NCBI GenBank assembly: GCA_003224195.1
Contig: QHYP01000106.1
Coordinates: 1-19,612, forward strand
DNA length: 19,612 bases
Reading direction: 5' to 3'
Origin: Acidobacteriota bacterium
GTDB taxonomy: Bacteria > Acidobacteriota > Terriglobia > Acidiferrales > UBA7541
This document shows, piece by piece, positions 6,318 to 13,990 of this stretch; the first letter of the stretch is position 1, and every line of letters begins with the position of its first letter. The position numbers and the translations under genes are program-made. The notes beneath the pieces were generated by a model that was not told the origin of the DNA, made no database searches, and worked only from the letters and a program-made list of their open reading frames with translations.

Positions 6318-6587
6318 CTACTTGTAGCGGTAGACGATCCGGCCGCGCGTCAAATCGTAGGGCGACAATTCCACGGCGACTTTATCTCCCGACAGAATGC
6401 GGATGAAATTCTTGCGCATCTTCCCGGAGACGTGCGCCAGCACCTGGTGCTTGTTCTCCAGTTGGACGCGGAACATCGCATTCGGCAGCGGTTCGATGAC
6501 CGTGGCCATGACTTCGATGGCGTCTTCTTTGGGATTGCCCGAGTCGCCCTTTTCTTTTTTCCTATCGTCGTTCGGCCGCTTCGCCAT
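6318..6587 (-). CDS. infA: Translation initiation factor IF-1 with N-terminal insertion
   Basis: IF-1 blocks the ribosomal A site during initiation. The C-terminal about 70 residues form the S1/OB fold (KEDAIEVMATVIEPLPNAMF, HVSGKMRKNFIRIL, GRIVYRYK). The protein is 89 aa against the usual ~72 because about 16-17 polar, charged residues (RPNDDRKKEKGDSGNP) lie between MAK and KEDAIEV. No internal start codon could remove them, and AGGAG precedes the ATG at 6585-6587, so the extension is probably real. Confidence 0.96.
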   Translation of the reverse strand: MAKRPNDDRKKEKGDSGNPKEDAIEVMATVIEPLPNAMFRVQLENKHQVLAHVSGKMRKNFIRILSGDKVAVELSPYDLTRGRIVYRYK

Positions 6588-6602
6588 ACACTCCTGCTTC
6601 GC

Positions 6603-7385
6603 TCACCATGCCGGCCCGGTGACTTCCCGGGGCCGGGTTAAAATCCACGGACCATTCGCAGTTACCGCGACCGTGTGCTCGAAATGCGCCGAGGGGCTGC
6701 CGTCAGCCGTCTCCGCAGTCCACTCGTCGCGCATGCGCACGTCCGGCCGCCCGGCGTTCACCATCGGTTCGACCGCAATGACCATGCCTTCCTGCAGCCG
6801 GGTGCCGCGTCCCGGCTCGCCGTAGTTCGGCAGGTTCGGCTCGTCGTGCATCCGCGTACCGATGCCGTGCCCGACAAACTCCCGGACCACTGTGAAACCA
6901 TTCTCTTCGACCCAGCTTTGCACGGCGTGGCCAACGTCGCCCAGCCGATTGCCCGCGCGCATCTTGTCAATCGCGCGATCCAGCGCTTCACGAGTGACGT
7001 GGAGTAGCTTGTTCAGCTCCGGCCGAATCTCCCCGACCGGTACCGTCACCGCCGAGTCCGCATAATAGCCATCCATTTCCATCCCAAAGTCGATCGAGAC
7101 GATGTCCCCCTCGCGCAGCTTGCGCTTCGGCGAAGGTATCCCGTGAACAATCTCGCTGTTCACCGAAGTGCACAGCGCGCACGGGTAGCCGCGGTAGCCT
7201 TTGAACGCCGCGTGCCCCGGCTTGCCCGCGATGAGTTCCCCGGTAAACGTTTCGAGGTCCATCGTTGTCAGGCCGGGCCGGACGAACTGCCGCAGGGCCG
7301 TCAAAACCTCCCAGACGATGATACCCGCGCGGTGCATTTTTCCCAGCTCTTCCGGGCTTCGCAGATGAATCGCCATCCGCCTCAC
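6603..7385 (-). CDS. map: Methionine aminopeptidase, type I
   Basis: The enzyme removes the initiator methionine from new proteins, using two divalent metals. Metal ligands are visible in order: two Asp in SIDFGMEMDGYYADSAV (about residues 98-108), His in FVGHGIGTRMHDEP, Glu in IAVEPMVNAG, and Glu in HFEHTVAVT. The 260-aa length fits type Ia. The start shown is GTG at 7383-7385, overlapping the adk stop as GTGA; ATG at 7374-7376 (MAIHLRSPEELGKM) is an equally plausible start. It follows adk as in many secY-adk-map-infA clusters. Confidence 0.96.
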   Translation of the reverse strand: MRRMAIHLRSPEELGKMHRAGIIVWEVLTALRQFVRPGLTTMDLETFTGELIAGKPGHAAFKGYRGYPCALCTSVNSEIVHGIPSPKRKLREGDIVSIDFGMEMDGYYADSAVTVPVGEIRPELNKLLHVTREALDRAIDKMRAGNRLGDVGHAVQSWVEENGFTVVREFVGHGIGTRMHDEPNLPNYGEPGRGTRLQEGMVIAVEPMVNAGRPDVRMRDEWTAETADGSPSAHFEHTVAVTANGPWILTRPREVTGPAW

Positions 7386-8083
7386 CGCGCGTTGCGCAAA
7401 ATCTTCATGACGCGCCGAGTCACTTCTTCCACGCCGGCCGCCGCATCCACATCGCGCAGGACGCTCTGCCTCCGGTAGTACGCCACCAGCGGGGCGGTCT
7501 GCTGGTCATAGGCCTTCAGCCGCGGCCCGATGACCTCCTCGCTGTCATCGTAGCGCTGGATGAGCGCTCCGCCGTCATTGTCGCAGCGCCCCGGGACCTT
7601 CGACGGGCGATCGTAAATATTATAAATCTCGCCGCCCACACTGCACATCCTCCGCCCCGTCAAGCGCCGCATTAACAGCCCGCGGTCAATCACGAAGTGA
7701 ATCACCACAGGCTTGCCCATCCCGTGATGCTCCAACAACTCACTGAGGCGTTCCGCCTGCGCCGCGGTCCGCGGAAAACCGTCAATCACAAACCCGTGCC
7801 GGCAATCGGGCCGCGCGATGCGATCTTCGATCATCTCGAGCACAATGGCGTCCGGCACCAAATCGCCGCGATCCATAATCGGCTTCGCCTTCAAACCGAG
7901 CGGCGTGCCGCGGCTCACATGCTCGCGAAACATATCGCCGCTTGAAAGATGCGGCACGCCATAGAGCCGCGCCAATTCCTTCGCCTGCGTACCTTTGCCC
8001 GCGCCCGGTGGTCCGATAAAGATCACGGCGCGGTCAAGCGCGTCGCCGGGCCCGTGCGCGGGCTCCACGTTGCGCGCCTCCAT
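7382..8083 (-). CDS. adk: Adenylate kinase (long, LID-containing form)
   Basis: Catalyses ATP + AMP = 2 ADP. Visible motifs are the P-loop GPPGAGKGTQ, the AMP-binding SSGDMFREHV and GFPRTAAQAERL, and a LID region (about residues 136-173) of the zinc-finger type. The LID reads C-x2-G-x16-C-x2-D: the second Cys ligand is replaced by Gly (codon 7634-7636). The first ~17 residues precede the usual N-terminus. ATG at 8083 abuts the secY stop (TGAATG), but GTG at 8066-8068 has GGAGG 8 nt upstream and may be the true start. Confidence 0.95.
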   Translation of the reverse strand: MEARNVEPAHGPGDALDRAVIFIGPPGAGKGTQAKELARLYGVPHLSSGDMFREHVSRGTPLGLKAKPIMDRGDLVPDAIVLEMIEDRIARPDCRHGFVIDGFPRTAAQAERLSELLEHHGMGKPVVIHFVIDRGLLMRRLTGRRMCSVGGEIYNIYDRPSKVPGRCDNDGGALIQRYDDSEEVIGPRLKAYDQQTAPLVAYYRRQSVLRDVDAAAGVEEVTRRVMKILRNAR

Positions 8084-9487
8084 TCAGCGCCGGCCGCGTA
8101 TCCGGCCCCGACCCCTCGTAAACCCGTCATAATTGCGCATCACCAGCTGCGCCTCGAGTTGCTGCACCGTATCTACGGCCACGCCGACGACGATCAGCAA
8201 CGATGTGCCGCCAAAGTAAAAATTCACGTTCAGCCCTTCCAAGATAAAACGCGGGAAGTGCGCGTCAATCCAGGAGCCCACGAGCCACAGGTGCTGCAAC
8301 TTGATGCCTGTAATCAGCCATTCCGGCAGCAGACAAACCAGCGCTAGATAGACGCCGCCGATAAGCGTGAGCCGCTTAAGGATGCGGCTGATGTGCTCCG
8401 ACGTGTTGCGGCCCGGTCGGATGCCCGGAATAAAGCCGCCGTTCTTGCGCATATTGTCCGCAAGCTCGGTCGGATTGAAAACGATTCCGACGTAGAAGAA
8501 CGCGAAAAGGATAATCAGCGTGACGTACACCAGATTGTACAGCGGCTCGCCGAAGCGGAGCACGTCGCCGATGCCTCTAATGAACTGGTATTTCTGCTGA
8601 AACACCAGAGAGAGCGTCGCCGGAACCGCCAGCAGCGAGCTGGCAAAAATGGGCGGAATCACTCCACCGGAATTCACGCGAAGCGGCAAATAGGCCATCT
8701 GACCGCCCATGATGCGCCGGCCGACGACACGCTTCGCGTACTGCACCGGGATGCGCCGCTGGCCGCCCTCGACGAACACGATGAAGCCAATAACGGCGAT
8801 CATCATGGCGAGGAGCAGGATCAGCGCCAAGGGAGTGTAAGGCCCCCAAGCGCCCGTCTTGGCCTTCTCGTACAGGTCGCCGATGGCTCGCGGCAGCCCC
8901 ACGACGATGCCGACAAAAATGATCAGAGACATCCCATTGCCGATGCCGCGTTCGGTGATCTGTTCGCCGAGCCACATGATAAACGCCGAGCCCGTGGTCA
9001 GCGTGATGACGGTCATCAGCGTGAAACTCAAGCCGGGATGATAGACGAGGGATTGGCCATTCATGCTCTGCGCCTGCAAGGTGTAGGCGATCGAAAGCGA
9101 CTGAATGATGCTCAGCACAATCGTCAGGTAGCGCGTATATTGCGTAATCTTGCGCCGACCAAGCTCACCCTCCTTTTGCAAGCGCTCGAGGTACGGGAAG
9201 ACGACGGTCATCAACTGGAGAATGATGGACGCGGTGATGTACGGCATGATGCCAAGAGCGAAAATCGTCAGCCGGCGGAAGTTGCCGCCACTGAACAAAT
9301 TGAAGAAATCAAGCACGGAGCCACGGCCCTGCTCGAAGAGCTGGTCGAGCAGCGCCGTATTGATGCCGGGCGTGAAGATATGCGCGCCGATGCGGTACAC
9401 GGCCAGCATGGCCAGCGTAAACAGCAGCCGCTTCCGCAAATCCTCAATGCGGAAGAGATTCGCCAGTGCTTGCAGGAAACGGTTCAT
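8084..9487 (-). CDS. secY: Protein translocase subunit SecY
   Basis: SecY is the channel of the Sec translocon in the inner membrane. The 467-aa product has about ten hydrophobic segments and starts with the typical RIEDLRKRLLFTLAMLAVYR. Other conserved blocks are GIMPYITASIILQLM (helix 2), the YTRYLTI segment, GNGMSLIIFVGI, GGQRRIPVQYAKR, the NSGGVIPPIFASSLL loop, and GIRPGRNTSEHI. It stands between rplO and adk in the normal spc order and is immediately followed by adk with no gap. Confidence 0.98.
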   Translation of the reverse strand: MNRFLQALANLFRIEDLRKRLLFTLAMLAVYRIGAHIFTPGINTALLDQLFEQGRGSVLDFFNLFSGGNFRRLTIFALGIMPYITASIILQLMTVVFPYLERLQKEGELGRRKITQYTRYLTIVLSIIQSLSIAYTLQAQSMNGQSLVYHPGLSFTLMTVITLTTGSAFIMWLGEQITERGIGNGMSLIIFVGIVVGLPRAIGDLYEKAKTGAWGPYTPLALILLLAMMIAVIGFIVFVEGGQRRIPVQYAKRVVGRRIMGGQMAYLPLRVNSGGVIPPIFASSLLAVPATLSLVFQQKYQFIRGIGDVLRFGEPLYNLVYVTLIILFAFFYVGIVFNPTELADNMRKNGGFIPGIRPGRNTSEHISRILKRLTLIGGVYLALVCLLPEWLITGIKLQHLWLVGSWIDAHFPRFILEGLNVNFYFGGTSLLIVVGVAVDTVQQLEAQLVMRNYDGFTRGRGRIRGRR

Positions 9488-9496
9488 GGGCTTTCC

Positions 9497-10000
9497 CTAC
9501 GCTACAACCTCAAAACTGCCGCCGGCGGCAGTGATCTTTTGCTTGGCGGATTCGCTGAACGCGTGCGCTCGCACGGTCAGCTTGGTCTTCAATTCCCCAT
9601 CGCCGAGAATCTTGACGGAATCATTGGCGCGGCGGACAAAACCGCGCGCGCGGAGCACATCGGGCGTGACGGTATCGCCCGCAGTGAAGGCATTGAGCTG
9701 CTCGACGTTCACAACCGAAAACGCCGTCCCAAAGGGATTGTGGAAGCCGCGCTTCGGGATGCGGCGGTGCAGCGGCATCTGGCCGCCTTCAAACCCCCGC
9801 CGGCGCGAATACCCAGCGCGGGATTTCTGTCCTTTGTTCCCCGCTCCAGCCGTTCTGCCCAGCTTCGAGCCGATGCCGCGGCCGACGCGCACCTTGCGGT
9901 GGCGCGCGCCGCGGGGCGGCTTCAAATTCGACAGGCTGGCCGCCGGGCGATCAACCGAAGCCTTGGCCGCTTTTTGGTCCGCAGAGTCTTTCGTGACCAT
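9497..10000 (-). CDS. rplO: 50S ribosomal protein L15 (uL15)
   Basis: L15 binds 23S rRNA in the core of the large subunit. The conserved start LSNLKPPRGARHRKVRVGRG begins only at about residue 23, so the 167-aa protein has an extra Ala/Lys/Asp-rich N-terminus. Gly/Arg-rich core: GSKLGRTAGAGNKGQKSRAG, then RGFEGGQMPLHRRIPKRGF. It ends ITAAGGSFEVVA. Ten nt separate it from rpmD; secY follows after 9 nt. Confidence 0.97.
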   Translation of the reverse strand: MVTKDSADQKAAKASVDRPAASLSNLKPPRGARHRKVRVGRGIGSKLGRTAGAGNKGQKSRAGYSRRRGFEGGQMPLHRRIPKRGFHNPFGTAFSVVNVEQLNAFTAGDTVTPDVLRARGFVRRANDSVKILGDGELKTKLTVRAHAFSESAKQKITAAGGSFEVVA

Positions 10001-10010
10001 TCTCCGCTCC

Positions 10011-10220
10011 CTACTCCACCACTTCCACCAAGTGCCGCACCTTCCGGATCATACCGCGCACGGCCGGCGTGTCGTGCCGCTCGACAACCTGGTTCATTTT
10101 CCGCAAGCCCAGCCCTCGCACCGTCTGCCTCATGTCGTCGGTGCACCCGATAAAGCTGCGCACCCACTTAATCCTTAGCGTGCCGGCGGATTTCTTCGTT
10201 GCTTTTTTCTCGGCCGACAT
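10011..10220 (-). CDS. rpmD: 50S ribosomal protein L30 (uL30)
   Basis: A 69-aa L30, short bacterial form, with a small Lys-rich N-terminal addition (MSAEKKATKKSAG) before the core LRIKWVRSFIGC, the RQTVRGLGLRKMNQVVERHD block and a VRGMIRKVRHLVEV end. Its ATG overlaps the rpsE stop (TAATG), which indicates translational coupling. The position between rpsE and rplO is canonical. Confidence 0.96.
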   Translation of the reverse strand: MSAEKKATKKSAGTLRIKWVRSFIGCTDDMRQTVRGLGLRKMNQVVERHDTPAVRGMIRKVRHLVEVVE

Positions 10221-10798
10221 TACTTTTCTCCCGCTCCCTTTTCCACCTTTTCTGCCTTTGGCCTGCCCATAATCTCTTCGACGGCCTTCGAGCGTGTCTC
10301 GGCAACCTGGCTAGCGTCTTTCAGGCTAAGCAAAGCCGCGAACGTGGCCTTGACAACATTGTGAGGATTCGATGTGCCGATGGACTTCGTCAACACGTTC
10401 GTGACCCCCGCAACCTGCATCACCTTGCGCACCGGGCCGCCGGCAATTACGCCGGTGCCTTCGGATGCGGGCTTGAGCAGCACCTGTGCCGAGCCGTAGT
10501 GGCCGACAACCTGATGCGGAATCGTGGTGCCCTTCAGGTTGAGCTTGATGAGGTTTTTCTTCGCCTGTTCGATGCCTTTCTTGATGGCCATGGGCACTTC
10601 GCGGGCCTTGCCCATGCCGAAACCGGCATGGCCCCGCTGGTCGCCCACGACCACCAGCGCCGAAAAGCTCAGGTTCTTGCCGCCCTTCACCACCTTCGTG
10701 ACGCGGTTGATGGCAATCACATCGTCCTTCAAATCGGCCGGGTTCACTTCGATCAGCCGCCGCACCGCCAGGCTCTCACGCAGAAGTTGCTTCGACAT
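10220..10798 (-). CDS. rpsE: 30S ribosomal protein S5 (uS5)
   Basis: S5 helps form the mRNA entry site and affects decoding accuracy. The 192-aa product has the double-stranded RNA-binding domain (DDVIAINRVTKVVKGGKNLS, near residues 25-44; VVVGDQRGHAGFGMGKA) and the C-terminal domain (EGTGVIAGGPVRKVMQVAGV, near 113-132; KSIGTSNPHNVVKATFAAL). A short charged tail follows. It starts 3 nt after the rplR stop. Confidence 0.97.
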   Translation of the reverse strand: MSKQLLRESLAVRRLIEVNPADLKDDVIAINRVTKVVKGGKNLSFSALVVVGDQRGHAGFGMGKAREVPMAIKKGIEQAKKNLIKLNLKGTTIPHQVVGHYGSAQVLLKPASEGTGVIAGGPVRKVMQVAGVTNVLTKSIGTSNPHNVVKATFAALLSLKDASQVAETRSKAVEEIMGRPKAEKVEKGAGEK

Positions 10799-10801
10799 AG
10801 A

Positions 10802-11182
10802 TTAGAACTGTAACCCCGCTTCCCGAGCCGCGTCCGCGAGCGCCTTGACGCGGCCGTGGTACTTGTATCCTCCCCGATCGAAAACAACTTTCCCAATCTT
10901 TGCCGCCTTGGCGCGCTCGGCGATGGCCTTGCCCACGACTTTCGCCGCCGCAACATTGCCACCGCCCTTGAGCTGCTTTTTCGTGTCCTTGTCGAGCGAG
11001 CTGGCGGAAACGAGCGTGCGGCCCGAGCGGTCGTCAACCACCTGCGCGTAGATATGGCTGAGCGAGCGATAGACGCAGAGGCGCGGGCGCTCCGAAGTGC
11101 CCTCCACCCGCGTGCGCACGCGCGCGTGGACCACCTGGCGGTGCCGATCGCGGGACATTTTGCCGACTCTTGCGTTGGCCAC
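10802..11182 (-). CDS. rplR: 50S ribosomal protein L18 (uL18)
   Basis: L18 binds 5S rRNA together with L5. The 126-aa product has RLCVYRSLSHIYAQVVDD near residues 34-51, the GNVAAAKVVGKAIAERA segment and the C-terminal signature VVFDRGGYKYHGRVKALADA. The start is GTG at 11180-11182, with AGGAG 8 nt upstream. Gene order rplF-rplR-rpsE is canonical. Confidence 0.97.
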   Translation of the reverse strand: MANARVGKMSRDRHRQVVHARVRTRVEGTSERPRLCVYRSLSHIYAQVVDDRSGRTLVSASSLDKDTKKQLKGGGNVAAAKVVGKAIAERAKAAKIGKVVFDRGGYKYHGRVKALADAAREAGLQF

Positions 11183-11194
11183 TTCGGTCTCTCC

Positions 11195-11740
11195 TTAGGC
11201 GGCGCCGGTCTTCGCTCCGGCCTTGCCTGCCTTCTTCTTCAACCGTTCGCCGGTGATGCGAATGCCTTTTTGCTTGTAGGGATCGGGCGGGCGCAACGCG
11301 CGAATGTTCGCCGCCACCTGGCCGACTTGCCCTTTGTCCGCGCCGCTGACGACGATGTGCGTCTGCTTGTCCACGGTGACGGTGATCCCTTCAGGGATGC
11401 GGAATTCAATCGGGTGCGAATAGCCCAACGCGAAGTTCACGGCCTTACCCTTGATTTCCGCGCGATAGCCGACGCCGACGATGTCCAGCTCCTTCTTGAA
11501 GCCTTCGGTCACGCCGCGCACGGCGTTGGCCACGAGCGCGCGCGCCAGGCCATGCAACGCGCGATATTCATCGCCTGGACGCACGGCAACGAGCGTGCCG
11601 TCCTTCTGCTCGACCTGAATGCCTTTTGGCAGTGGAACGGCGAGTTTGCCCTTGGGCCCCTGCACTTCGACGCAGCCCGGCTGTAAGGCAATTTTCACTC
11701 CGCTCGGCACGACAATCGGTTTACGTCCGATCCGCGACAT
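11195..11740 (-). CDS. rplF: 50S ribosomal protein L6 (uL6)
   Basis: L6 lies near the sarcin-ricin loop and the factor-binding region. The 181-aa product begins MSRIGRKPIVVPSGV and has the two tandem L6 domains; the second includes VDKQTHIVVSGADKGQVGQV and ends with the conserved PPDPYKQKGIRITGE motif. A short Lys/Ala tail follows. It stands 42 nt after rpsH and 12 nt before rplR. Confidence 0.97.
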   Translation of the reverse strand: MSRIGRKPIVVPSGVKIALQPGCVEVQGPKGKLAVPLPKGIQVEQKDGTLVAVRPGDEYRALHGLARALVANAVRGVTEGFKKELDIVGVGYRAEIKGKAVNFALGYSHPIEFRIPEGITVTVDKQTHIVVSGADKGQVGQVAANIRALRPPDPYKQKGIRITGERLKKKAGKAGAKTGAA

Positions 11741-11782
11741 TCGTTTCTTCCTTACCCTGCAAATCCTCGCCGCAAAAACAAC

Positions 11783-12181
11783 CTACCAAACTTCACAAAG
11801 CAGTTCGCCGCCGACGCGGGCCCTGCGCGCCGCGCGTCCGCTCATCACGCCTTTCGGTGTCGTCAGAATGCTGATGCCCAGCCCGCCGACGACCGGCCGG
11901 ATCTCCGCTGCGCCGAGATAAAGCCTTGCGCCAGGCCTCGAAATGCGCTTGAGCCCGGTGATGACGCTGCGCCGGTCGGGCGTGTACTTGAGGAACACGC
12001 GCAAAGTTTTGCGCGCCTTGTTCTCGTCCACGAGCTTGAAGGTGGCGATGTAGCCCTCTTCCTTCAGGATGCGCGCGATTTCGGTCTTCAGCTTCGACGA
12101 GGGCACGTCCACACGCTGGTGTTTGGCTGCGGCCGCATTGCGGACGCGCGTCAGAAAATCGGCAATCGGATCCGTCTGCAT
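11783..12181 (-). CDS. rpsH: 30S ribosomal protein S8 (uS8)
   Basis: S8 is a primary 16S rRNA binder; in E. coli it is the translational repressor of the spc operon. The 132-aa product begins MQTDPIADFLTRVRNA and contains RVFLKYTPDRRSVITGLKRI and the C-terminal GLGISILTTPKGVMSGRAAR. It follows rpsN by 10 nt. The sequence alone does not show whether spc autoregulation is conserved here. Confidence 0.97.
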   Translation of the reverse strand: MQTDPIADFLTRVRNAAAAKHQRVDVPSSKLKTEIARILKEEGYIATFKLVDENKARKTLRVFLKYTPDRRSVITGLKRISRPGARLYLGAAEIRPVVGGLGISILTTPKGVMSGRAARRARVGGELLCEVW

Positions 12182-12191
12182 CGTTTGGTCC

Positions 12192-12377
12192 TTACCAGCT
12201 CGATTTCACGACGCCGGGAATTTCCCCGCGCAGGGCCATGCCGCGGAAGCAGATGCGGCACAACTCGAATTTGCGTATGAAACCGCGCGCACGGCCGCAG
12301 ATACGGCAGCGGTTGCGCACGCGCACCTTGAACTTGGGCTTTTTCCGCGTCTTTGCGATCTTGGCCGTTCGCGCCAT
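12192..12377 (-). CDS. rpsN: 30S ribosomal protein S14, zinc-binding (type Z)
   Basis: A 61-aa S14 from the ATG at 12375-12377. The short form carries CRICGRARGFIRKFELCRIC (CxxC...CxxC), which binds one zinc ion, and the C-terminal GEIPGVVKSSW. It replaces the ~100-aa zinc-free S14 of enterobacteria. The reading frame continues upstream to 12452, but that part overlaps rplE and lacks homology-like features. Confidence 0.97.
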   Translation of the reverse strand: MARTAKIAKTRKKPKFKVRVRNRCRICGRARGFIRKFELCRICFRGMALRGEIPGVVKSSW

Positions 12378-12399
12378 GCGATTCCTTCCTCCCCGCGCC

Positions 12400-12942
12400 T
12401 TACGCGCGCAGCGGCACGCCGAGCAACTTGAGCAGCTCGCGGCCCTCTTCATCGTTCTTCGCCGTCGTTGTGAGCGTGATGTTCATACCCCTGATCTTGT
12501 CCACGCGCGTGTAGTCGATTTCCGGAAACACGAGCTGATCTTTCAGCCCGAGCGTGTAGTTACCGCGGCCATCGAAGGCGTTCGATGCCAAGCCCTTGAA
12601 GTCGCGCACGCGTGGCAGCACCACATTGCACAAGCGGTCGAGAAATTCGAACATGCGGTCACCACGCAAAGTGACTGCGCAGCCGATGGGCATGCCCTTG
12701 CGAATTTTGAAATTCGCAATGGACTTCTTCGCCCGGGTGATGATCGGCTTCTGGCCGGTTATCTGACCGAGCTCGACCGCGGCCGCGTCCAAGAGCTTGA
12801 CATTCTGGCTCGCTTCACCGAGCCCGATGTTGACCGTGATCTTCTGAAGCTTCGGCACAGCCATTGGGTTCTCTCGCCCGAAATGCTTCATCAGCGCCGG
12901 AACGGCGTCCTTGCGATAGCGTTCATGCAAACGGCTGATCAT
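12400..12942 (-). CDS. rplE: 50S ribosomal protein L5 (uL5)
   Basis: L5 binds 5S rRNA and contacts the P-site tRNA and S13. The 180-aa product shows RLHERYRKDAVPALMKHFG, the core KLQKITVNIGLGEASQN, QKPIITRAKKSIANFKIRKG and MPIGCAVTLRGDRMFEFLDR. The C-terminus (DKIRGMNITLTTTAKNDEEG) is typical. It follows rplX by 18 nt and precedes rpsN by 22 nt. Confidence 0.98.
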   Translation of the reverse strand: MISRLHERYRKDAVPALMKHFGRENPMAVPKLQKITVNIGLGEASQNVKLLDAAAVELGQITGQKPIITRAKKSIANFKIRKGMPIGCAVTLRGDRMFEFLDRLCNVVLPRVRDFKGLASNAFDGRGNYTLGLKDQLVFPEIDYTRVDKIRGMNITLTTTAKNDEEGRELLKLLGVPLRA

Positions 12943-12960
12943 TTCCCTGTTCGCCTCGCC

Positions 12961-13314
12961 CTACTTGTCCAAAGTCGTTCCGCACCGGCGGCAGGCGCGC
13001 GCTTTTGTTCCGTCGGGCAGCTCGTGGCGGCCGATGCGGGTGTGCTTTCCGCACGACGGGCATACGATCATCACGTTCGAGACGTTGATCGGCCCCTCTT
13101 TCTCGACGATCCCGCCCTTGATGTTCTTCGCCGGGTTCGGCCGCGTGTGCCGCTTGATGATATTCGCGTGCTCGACCACCACGGTGTTCTTCCTCGGATT
13201 CACGGAGAGAACCCGGCCGGACTTTCCGCGGTCGCGGCCGCTGATGACGCGCACCTGGTCGCCCTTGCGGATCAGGATCGTGTGCCGCGCCGCTTGTGCG
13301 TGACGCAGGGCCAT
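12961..13314 (-). CDS. rplX: 50S ribosomal protein L24 (uL24), zinc-ribbon form
   Basis: L24 is an early assembly initiator of the large subunit. The 117-aa product has the KOW motif (IRKGDQVRVISGRDRGKSGR near residues 15-34), the HTRPNPAKNIKGGIVEKEGP segment, and a C-terminal four-cysteine ribbon CPSCGK...CRRCG. About 12 residues precede the usual IRKGD start. It follows rplN by 3 nt. Confidence 0.97.
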   Translation of the reverse strand: MALRHAQAARHTILIRKGDQVRVISGRDRGKSGRVLSVNPRKNTVVVEHANIIKRHTRPNPAKNIKGGIVEKEGPINVSNVMIVCPSCGKHTRIGRHELPDGTKARACRRCGTTLDK

Positions 13315-13317
13315 CGC

Positions 13318-13686
13318 TTACCAAACCTCCGGAGCCAGAGAGACGATCTTGGTGAACTTTTTGTCGCGCAGCTCGCGCGCCACCGGGCCGAAAACGCGCG
13401 TGCCAACGGGCTCTCCCGCTTCATTGATGAGCACGGCGGCGTTGTCGTCAAAGCGGATGTAGGTGCCATCCTTGCGGCGGTGTTCCTTGCGCATGCGCAC
13501 GATGACCGCACGAACCACTTTGCCTTCTTTGACCTGGCTCTCCGGGGTGGCCTCCTTCACCGACGCGGTCACAATATCGCCGAGGCCCGCCTTGAGGCCC
13601 GCGTCGCCGCCCACCGGGAGAATGCACATCAGCCTGCGCGCGCCGCTGTTATCGGCCACCGTCAGCCAGGTTCGCATCTGAATCAT
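13318..13686 (-). CDS. rplN: 50S ribosomal protein L14 (uL14)
   Basis: L14 forms intersubunit bridges with 16S rRNA. At 122 aa it matches the family length exactly. Conserved blocks are MIQMRTWLTVADNSGARRLM, VKEGKVVRAVIVRMRKEHRR (near residues 57-76), GTYIRFDDNAAVLINEAGEP (near 79-98) and GTRVFGPVARELRDKKF (near 99-115). The order rpsQ-rplN-rplX is canonical. Confidence 0.98.
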   Translation of the reverse strand: MIQMRTWLTVADNSGARRLMCILPVGGDAGLKAGLGDIVTASVKEATPESQVKEGKVVRAVIVRMRKEHRRKDGTYIRFDDNAAVLINEAGEPVGTRVFGPVARELRDKKFTKIVSLAPEVW

Positions 13687-13708
13687 CGGTCCGCTCCCCT
13701 GCCTTCGC

Positions 13709-13990
13709 TCACTCGGCGGCCGCCCTGCGTGTCAGCACTTCCGCGAGCCGCCAGCGCTTGAGCCGCGAAAGCGGCCGAGAGGCGATGATGCGCACCGTGT
13801 CGCCCGGGCGCGCTTCGCGCTGTTCGTCGTGCGCGTAGAATTTTTTCGAGATGCGCACCACGCGGCGGTACTTCGTATGCTGCACGAGCCGCGTCACTTC
13901 GACCACAATCGTCTTTTGCATCTTGGCGCTGGTCACCTTGCCGATCAGCTCCTGCCGCGCCCGCGCCGTATTTTGTGTCTCCGGTGTCAT
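13709..13990 (-). CDS. rpsQ: 30S ribosomal protein S17 (uS17)
   Basis: S17 is a primary 16S rRNA binder of the 30S body. The start is the ATG at 13988-13990, which overlaps the rpmC stop (ATGA). The 93-aa product has the OB-fold core GKVTSAKMQKTIVVEVTRLV, KKFYAHDEQREARPGDTVRI and IASRPLSRLKRWRLAEVL. An upstream extension of the same frame lies inside rpmC and rplP and is not coding here. Confidence 0.97.
   Translation of the reverse strand: MTPETQNTARARQELIGKVTSAKMQKTIVVEVTRLVQHTKYRRVVRISKKFYAHDEQREARPGDTVRIIASRPLSRLKRWRLAEVLTRRAAAE

Noticed and set aside
8393..10153. 586-codon plus-strand open frame opposite secY and rplO
   Set aside because: Antisense to two unmistakable genes; the product is His/Arg/Asp-rich low-complexity sequence typical of reverse frames in GC-rich DNA.
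12238..13761. 507-codon plus-strand open frame opposite rpsN to rplN
   Set aside because: Antisense shadow of five ribosomal protein genes, with no recognisable domain.
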